Assembly (NCBI GenBank): GCA_003427395.1
Contig: BFEA01000258.1
Coordinates: 1,184,834-1,222,771 of the forward strand
Reading direction: 5' to 3'
DNA: 37,938 nt
Source: Chara braunii
Taxonomy: Eukaryota; Streptophyta; Charophyceae; Charales; Characeae
Shown: positions 31,551 to 37,938 of the stretch, piece after piece
How the letters are laid out: every line of letters starts with the position of its first letter
Numbering within the stretch: position 1 is the first letter of the stretch
Position numbers and translations under genes: made by a program
Notes under the pieces: generated by a model
Told to the model about the DNA's origin: nothing
Database searches by the model: none
Seen by the model: only the letters and a program-made list of their open reading frames with translations

Positions 31551-32930
31551 GTTGAAAAGATAGACTCGAATGATTGATACGTACGACTTTGAAATCGAGA
31601 CTGTAAAGGAGAAGTATAATGTGGTTGCTGATGCACTTTCTAAGAAAGAGGCATCTTTGGAGCTATTGTAACAAGCTTGTGTTTAGAGAGAAAATTGCAG
31701 CTAATTATGTTAACAATCATACCTTGCCTAAGATTGTGCAGATGTATAAGTCTGATCCTGGTTTAGTCCCCGGGTACAAGATGATTGATAGGTTGTTATT
31801 CTCCTCATCCAAAGGGAACGAGCATTTGTGTGTACCTTGTGTTGAGTCGTTGACTACTCCAACGTTGGGGGAATGTCATGATGCAGAATGACATTTTCTA
31901 TCGAAGAAGACATTTGCTAATCTGTTTTTGAAGTTTATTTGGGCTGGCATGAAGTTGGACCCTATAGAATATGTGAGGAGTTATCCCATCTGTCATAGGA
32001 ACAAGACAAACACACAATAACCCTTGGGTTTGTTGAAACTCCTTCCCATTCCCTCTGGCCTAAGAAATCTATTGGCATTGACTTCATGGACCCAATAGAA
32101 ATGAGAATACAATGGTGTTGACTGTTATTAACAGATTCAATAAGTATATGAAGAGTTTGTTAGTTATTGGTAAGTTTTTAATGCACTGGATTTCAGAGTA
32201 TGACCATCCCTATAATATAGTTAGTGATAAAGATGTCAGATTCACCGAAGCGCACTGGCAGGAACTGCAAAAACTATTTGGCAATCAGTTAATCATGTCT
32301 TCAGGGAGACACCCGGAAACTAATGAGCAAACTGAACAGATCCATAACATTTGCAAGAGAGTCTCGAATGTATTACACCCGACCAAATTGATTGGGATGA
32401 GAAACCCTTTGAGGTAAGTTTTGCTTACAACAATTCAGTTCACACTACTAGAGGTAAGACACCTAATGAGTTGCATAAAGGTTGGCAACCCATAAGACCT
32501 ATAGATAAGTTGAATCCTTATCAAATTTAGAGGTTGTCACTCGGGATCAGAGAATTTGCAGCAGTGTATGAGGTTGACATGTGCAGGGTAACTGAAAAGA
32601 TAGCTCATGAAGGTAACTGAAAAGATAGCTCATGAACAACAAAAATAATTGAGTCTGCAAATTGATATCGTTGACCTACACAGTTCTGAATATGAAATTT
32701 TGTGTGGGTCAATTTAAAGGAGTTTACCCCTTAAGAAGTAACCTCACAAAAAATTCTACCTCCAGGACCTTAGGAGATACCAAGCATTTGCGACGATGTC
32801 GATGGTGTATCATATGAAGTTGATCTACCTCCCCATTTGAAGACTTACTATGTCTCTAAGCTATTGCCCTGCACACAATCGGGCGAGTCCTCATCTTGCA
32901 GATCAACTATCCTGATATGTACGAATCTTA
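31551..32930 (+). mobile_element. Ty3/gypsy retrotransposon, RNase H end and integrase
   Basis: Resumes with RMIDTYDFEIETVKEKYNVV and ADALSKK, the end of RNase H. An HHCC-type zinc region (HDAE, then WAGMKLDPIEYVRSYPICHR) has the first cysteine of the usual CPxC replaced by tyrosine. The integrase core keeps IVSDKDVRFT and an E in NEQTEQ (32112-32417). A C-terminal segment with VSYEVDLPPHLKTYYVSKLL (about 32800-32870) follows. Stops and frameshifts occur (TAG at 31561-31563). The element runs directly into LINE-C without a recognisable long terminal repeat. Confidence 0.87.
32587..32636 (+). repeat. 25-bp perfect tandem duplication inside the gypsy integrase
   Basis: GGTAACTGAAAAGATAGCTC plus ATGAA occurs twice in a row (32587-32611, 32612-32636). 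The unit is not a multiple of three, so it also shifts the frame. Confidence 0.95.
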
Positions 32931-32936
32931 CTAGAA

Positions 32937-33413
32937 TTAGAGGTTGTTTGCATTTTCGGCATCTACGTCTCAAACGCTGCAGAGGAACGCGATAATTCTT
33001 TCCAAGAAAATCAAACGAAAATGTTGCAAGGCATCCCCATCGTTCTCGCTGGGAATTTTAATGCATCCCCTGACCGTTGGTTAGACCATGTGCAGGTCCC
33101 CCTTTGCACCAAGCATCAGGCAGAGGAAAACGAAGGCATGCTTAACCGCTTGTGCAGTTCTCTCTCCGTTTTTTATACTTTCCACCACTCCTTTCCTACG
33201 GAACAAACTTTTACATGTATCCGTAACAATGACCCAAGCAAACTCTCCAAATCAAGGATCGACCTGATTTTTATTTCAGAGGACCTGGCGGACAGTTTAA
33301 CACTTGCAGCAATCCTCTTGTCTGGCCCTTATCCTGGGCTTGACCACAAAATGTACATGATAGCGCTGACCTTTCAAAAGTGGTCGGACCAGGTTTGTGC
33401 TTCTATAAACTAA
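32937..33413 (+). pseudogene. LINE-C AP-type endonuclease domain
   Basis: VVCIFGIYVSN and IVLAGNFNASPDRW correspond to the VYAPN and GDFN boxes. SRIDLIFIS keeps the conserved aspartate, and the final SDH-type box reads LDHK. GDFN to GNFN removes a catalytic aspartate of the exonuclease/endonuclease/phosphatase fold, so the domain is probably dead. In an active element it nicks target DNA for reverse transcription. Confidence 0.85.
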
Positions 33414-34019
33414 ACACCTCTTTGCTCCGTCTCAAATCGTTTAAGAGGTATTTAACCCGGGTTTGGGCATATTGGCAAGACCGTTACCTTGAAGTAGATT
33501 CCCCTTTGACATGGTTCAATAACTGACTGTTTTTTTTGGCAAAAAATGCAAGGAATTTTCCAAACAACTTGCTAAACAGCGAAACCAACACGAAACAGTC
33601 CTGGTAAAGCAACTTCAAGAACTAGAACAACAACCAACAACTCAAGACCCGGACCACTACGTGCAGACTATTCAGGCAGAAAAAACATTGTTACTCCAAC
33701 AAGACCAATATTTTTGGCAAGACGCCCGAATTCGAGACAAACTTTCTAATTATATTACCGAAGGTTCAATGAACATAATTTTTTTTGGCTTTGCTCGTGC
33801 CAAGGCCAAGCGCACGGTCATGGAAGCACTGTACGAACTAGGGGGGTCAGAGACTCACCTAGTTACCACAACTGTAGCATGTGTTAAAATCGCTTGAGAT
33901 TTTTTTAAGGACCTTTTTGCAACTCATATCCCTCCTACCGATGAAGGTACCCAGCGAAAACAGATAGAGAACATCCTTCAGCCTATTAACATGTGCCTCT
34001 CTCCCAAACAACGAGAGAG

Positions 34020-35057
34020 GCTAAAGGCTCCCCTGTCTGAGGAAGAGATATGGACAAACCTCCTACAAATGGAAGAGAAGAAAACTCCCGGGTTTGATGA
34101 CTTACCGAACAAAAAATTGAGAGACAATGTGAGATTGTATGAACTATGATTTTATGGGGTATTACAACGAAGTCTGGTGCACAGAGAAATTAGGGAGTTG
34201 GTCGGTCAGAAAGTGTTGTTCCTTCTATATAAAAAAGGGGACAAACTCAGTATCCGAAATTACATGTCCATTAGCCTCTTGACTGTTACCTATAAAATGT
34301 TGGCCAAAGTCCTGGCTAACAGAATGATTCCGGTTCTAGAGGGGGTGATCCACCCATCATATACACGGTTTATGCAACATAGGCAAATTCAGAAAAAATA
34401 TCTTGCTATTCAATGAGGTTTTGAAACTGTCCCGACAATCAAAGCAAAACGCAACCGTCGTTTTTATCGATTTTGAAAAAACCTACGATCATGTGGACTG
34501 ACTTTTTCTTGACAAGAGTCTGAAAATTGAACTTTGGGCCGATTTTTCGTAGGTGGATACGCATTCTTCATCACAATGTTACTACAAGGGTGCAAATAAA
34601 CGACACTCTGACTCCTTTAATTGAGCTCAAACGGTCCGTCCGCTAGGGTGACCCTATAGCGCCCTTCCTCTTTCTCATTATTATGGAGGCCTTATCGACG
34701 AACCTTCCGGCCAATAAGGACATCAAGAAAATTCAGATTACAAGAATCTCGGAGGACGCCATCCCGATATGCTCGTTGTTCGCAGATGATCTCACCATCA
34801 TAGTAGATGCCACGCAGAAAAATATGATGGAAATTCATTTAATGAATAAACTCATCCAAGTATCTGACATGGTGGTGAACTGGGGGAGAAAAACCTTGGG
34901 GTGGTGGATTCATTACCAAGAGGGTCGTCCACTGGACTCCTTTAACATACAGTGGCTTCCCTTGCAGACCCCCGTTCGAGTTTTGGGGGTATCTTGGACT
35001 GCCCATGACCGCCCCTCCTCAAATGACGACTGGATCTTGGCAACCAACCTTAGCTAA
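34020..35057 (+). pseudogene. LINE-C reverse transcriptase domain
   Basis: Markers in order: LSEEEIWTNLLQMEEKKTPG, VLFLLYKKGDKLSIRNYMSI, SLLTVTYKMLAKVLANRM, FIDFEKTYDHVD, GDPIAPFLFLIIMEAL, FADD (34779-34790) and NWGRKTLGW. The palm aspartates are retained in FIDFEK and FADD, but stops at 34499 and 34644 and shifts between frames prevent translation. Confidence 0.9.
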
Positions 35058-35824
35058 GTTGTCTGATTGGCGCAATAAGCATGCTTCCCCCTTGGTCGGA
35101 CGCTGGCCATTAACAATATTGTATTTGCTGCGTTGTGGTATAAATCGGTGCTTTGACCCCTGAGCAGGACTGCCTTCTAGTTGCTTAGGTCTAGGGAAGC
35201 AACCTTCCTTTGGAGAGGAGATGACGATCGAGCAAATGTCATCAGTAGGATGGCATGGGAATCAGTCATACAACCAAAATGGCCTGGAGGCATGGGTATC
35301 ATCGATCCCACGACACAAGTTTGGCGCTCCGTCTTAAATGGTTGAAGACGTTGATCTTCTCCTCAGACAGTCTCTGGCGTACTCTAGCCCTGGAGCATAT
35401 TGGCCGTTTGGCCCCGCCGTCTCCAGCGGAGGTTAGTCCGCTCACATGGCTAGAGGATCGCTACTGGTCAATCTCCTGCAAGAACGGCCAAACAACAGAT
35501 AAATTTTGGCCATCATTATGAAAAAGTTGGCGCAGGTTCCCCTTCCACGAGAAACAGACACCGACGCAGTTAAAAGAAGTGTGTCGATAACCGTTGTTCG
35601 GTAAGCGGTGAATTACTCCCCATCATGGGCAGATTTCAAACAACTCGGTAGCCCACAGGAAGGGATGGGTGAAGAATGGGATACTTCTCGTCGGGCACCT
35701 GTAGAACCATGAGAGGAAGGACTAAAAAACAATAACCCAGCTTCAAGGCACCCTCCGCTATTGTTATCACACAAAGAGGCACCTGGAAACAATCATTGAA
35801 GCAATCCCTTTTGCTTGGTATAGG

Positions 35825-36073
35825 GTGCTCAAACATGGCCCCAACTTGGAGGAAGGGGACTGGGTCGCTATAGCAGGAGACAGGACACAGATAGGTCAGA
35901 TCCATATGGTGCAAATATCAGATGTGTTGGTGGAATATTATGCCATTGGGCCCAGGGGGAAGCTTCTTGGTTCCCATAACCCCTTTGAGTGGCGGAAAAA
36001 AAACGAGGTATTCCGAGTGCGAGTGCTACAAGAGGGACAGGACTTCACGATTTCCCCCCCCAATCGCCAATAA
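35825..36073 (+). pseudogene. LINE-C extra domain between RT and zinc-binding region
   Basis: The open frame carries EEGDWVAIAGDRTQIGQIHM, VQISDVLVEYYAIGP, a GKLLGSHNPFEW segment and VFRVRVLQEG. Alternating beta-like segments and DWV...GQI suggest a small barrel (SH3/Tudor/KOW-like), but I do not recognise the family. LINE-A has a similarly placed DDWVIRHADLPLPLTVFRVQ segment before its FDPGEWEW, so the domain may be general in this LINE lineage. Confidence 0.4.
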
Positions 36074-37262
36074 ACGAGCTGCCTATTGACCCTGAAGAAT
36101 GGCAGTTGCATACGGCCTTGGGAACAGCAACGGCGACCGGTAAAAGAGTTAATCTTAACAATATATCTGCCAAATCCATGTATAGGATGCTTAAACTCAA
36201 AAGAGTGCTAAGAGACCAAATCAACGATAGATGGGCTCAACACCTGAACGTGGATCGGTCCCTCCTCAAGCCACTTAAATGGTTCAATGGAAGCAAAGCT
36301 AGACCGACAAAAATCACGTCATTACAATGGCAGATCTCCCATCACCGCCTGTCGACATTGCTTGGCTGATTGACCATACCCACCTGAAACAAAAAGGACA
36401 AGCTCTCCCGTGGTGCCACCGATGCTTGTCCACCTTCCCAATGCAAAAAAGGAACGAAACCATTGAACATATCTTTATGCAGTGCCCAGTGGCCTTACTG
36501 ATGTGGCGGTGGTGGGACCGCATTTGGAGAAAAATGGTACCGGACACTCCGTGGCCATGGTCTTGGCAAGCCAGACTGACAAGACACTGCCCAGCACTGG
36601 AAAGCGCCCCTACCAACGCCAGTAACCTGTATAGTTTGGGTGGACGATCTGTCCTATGGGCGCTCTGGTGGCAGCACTGCCTTTTAGTTTTGGAAGGGGT
36701 TAAAATCTAGGGCCTCAAATTGACAGTACAAATAAGGGAGCTGATGCAATTGGAGCTGAGGCGTAGATGGAGAGACCTTAAGCCACAGTTGGACATCTAT
36801 CAGACAGACCAGGATATTAAGAGGGCGATTACGGGTTCCTGTAGGAAGTGGTTGGGGGGGGAACGGGGCGGATGGATGGCTCGAATTGAGTGGACAGGGG
36901 ATCAGGCCGTTATAACAGGACAAGAAATCCCGAGAGACTACAGACTCGTTTTCAATGACTGGACTCACTTTGATTCATCTTTCCCGATGAGGGCCCCGTC
37001 TGATTTCCTGAACCCGTTCCCTCCTCACCCCCTTGCCGTGATGGAAGTTTTAACCTTACCAGGATGCAAGACGGTGACAAGAGCGCGGCAACGGTGCGAC
37101 GAAATTGGATCGGACAAAACTGAGATAAGCCTCCCCCGTGCCCCCCGGGCAGCACTTATCAAATGCTTACCCTTTTCACAAGATACATCACCTGCTCAGT
37201 CAATCCCCTGGCAATCAGGGCAATCAATGCTGGCAGGTTGGCAGATTGGACTTTTGATGTAA
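36074..37262 (+). pseudogene. LINE-C zinc-binding RT-associated domain and C-terminal tail
   Basis: ISAKSMYRMLKLKR and SLQWQISHHRLSTLLG are followed by WCHRCLSTF and, after a spacer, TIEHIFMQCPVALLMWRWWD. This is the Cys/His arrangement of the zf-RVT family seen at the C-terminus of plant LINEs. A further 180-codon open frame continues after a TAG at 36708 in the same frame, which looks like a CAG-to-TAG change. Its function is not known. Confidence 0.8.
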
Positions 37263-37432
37263 AATGGGACATTGGATAACGACGTCTGGGTAGGGGGAGC
37301 TGGGGGAGGGAGGAACGAGCTTCTCAGCGGCAGGTATCTGGCACCTGGCACAGGGCGATGAGGTTTCCTCCCTTTTCTTAACAACCTGCACAGTCAATCC
37401 TCTGGATGCCAGAGGAATCCATGCTGGCAGGT
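37190..37432. repeat. pair of 49-bp imperfect palindromes, 194 bp apart
   Basis: Copies at 37190-37238 and 37384-37432 share ACCTGC at one end and GCAGGT at the other, with a central stem (CCCTG/CAGGG in the first, CCTCTGG/CCAGAGG in the second). Outer sequence and central stem are conserved although the stem bases differ, which suggests that the fold matters or that an inverted repeat was duplicated. Confidence 0.75.
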
Positions 37433-37850
37433 GTTTCTCAACCTCCTTTCTTTGTATCTTCCTCATTCACTCTGTATATGGGACGCTGGACCCGTTTTCC
37501 AGCAGGTGATGCTCCCCACCAATAGATGGAGCCTCTCCCCGGGTGCCGGCGGTACCTGCTTTTACCAGTACCACTAGCACTGCAGGGGGTGTCTACAAAA
37601 AAAAAAGAAAAAAAAAAAAAAGAAAAAAGAGTTGGTTGTCGAGTTGGCTGTGGGGTGAAATCTAGTGGTGCCCTCGATGTGCTTGGCCGGTGGTGCCTTG
37701 CCCACTGAGGGCCCCACCGAGGTCGAAACCGGTAGGGACACACGCCAAATAGCTTTAGCGCTCCAATCTATATTTTTTTTCGAAAAAAAGCTACGCTTGC
37801 GCTACCTTCGATTTCTACTCTTCTCTCTTTCTTCCCTTTTATCCTCTTTA

Positions 37851-37853
<3 letters not shown>
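37433..37853. other. no gene recognised; A-rich tract
   Basis: An A-rich run broken by G lies at about 37592-37628. TGCTCCCCACCAATAGATGG at 37510 recurs in similar form at 7184. No coding evidence. Confidence 0.5.

Positions 37854-37938
<85 letters not shown>
37854..37938. repeat. (CT)n microsatellite at window end
   Basis: About 85 nt of pure CT reaching the last base, so its full length is unknown. It probably marks the end of an assembled scaffold. Confidence 0.97.

Larger units (their letters stand above)
32937..37262 (+). mobile_element. LINE-C, nearly complete non-LTR retrotransposon remnant
   Basis: A plus-strand L1-like ORF2 remnant: endonuclease (32937-33413), coiled linker (about 33540-33895), RT (about 34020-35057), thumb, an additional small domain (35825-36040), and a zinc-binding domain with C-terminal tail (36060-37262). 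Most domains can be followed across frames. Breaks include TGA at 34499 (after YDHVD), TAG at 34644 (before GDPIAP), TAG at 36708 and several frameshifts. The NWGRKTLGW segment closely matches NWGSKTLGW in LINE-B, so they belong to one family. The 5' end lies inside the endonuclease, so it is 5'-truncated. Confidence 0.9.

Overview
This is eukaryotic nuclear DNA, most likely from a plant-lineage (streptophyte) genome. The only well-preserved protein gene encodes a phosphatidylinositol-4-phosphate 5-kinase with eight N-terminal MORN repeats, an arrangement typical of land plants and their close algal relatives. The surroundings are repeat-rich and gene-poor, with long (GA)n/(CT)n tracts, poly-G and poly-A runs, SINEs, MITE-like inverted repeats and decayed LINE and Ty3/gypsy elements. 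A large-genome charophyte alga (for example Chara) is my best guess, but it is an inference. The window starts in a poly-C/poly-A run and ends in (CT)n, so it may be a whole assembly scaffold broken at low-complexity sequence.

Layout. 1-10347: no convincing gene. This part carries small dispersed elements: a tRNA-headed SINE family (about 2834-3020, 6149-6400, 15951-16129, 16205-16296), at least five inverted-repeat/MITE-like elements (2491-2605, 4903-5066, 8770-8878, 9158-9694, 9761-10005), a 238-bp tandem duplication (3757-4222), paired perfect palindromes (2757-2839) and homopolymer tracts. 10348-15016: the PIP5K gene (ATG at 11029, stop at 14659-14661), with a compound CT/GT microsatellite about 0.6 kb upstream and a 38-bp x3 minisatellite in the 3' flank. 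15194-20877: microsatellites, minisatellites, two SINE copies and MITE ends, with no convincing gene. 20846-21363: coding-like minus-strand frames of unknown identity. 21364-22980: an AT-rich island with a roughly 660-bp foldback and a 277-bp hAT-like non-autonomous element that has perfect 11-bp ends and an 8-bp target duplication. 22985-37262: a retrotransposon graveyard made of a minus-strand LINE fragment (A), a plus-strand Ty3/gypsy element split by a minus-strand LINE (B), and a plus-strand LINE (C) directly downstream. All of these carry stops, frameshifts or lost catalytic residues.

How it works together: the kinase is the only element likely to be functional. Its MORN array and lipid-kinase core predict PI(4)P to PI(4,5)P2 synthesis at membranes. 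The transposon copies look inactive in themselves. The most informative points are the nested order of insertions, several small families recognisable by comparing copies inside the window, an apparently extra domain between RT and the zinc-binding domain of the LINEs, and an 11-residue amphipathic repeat in the unusually long PIP5K linker.
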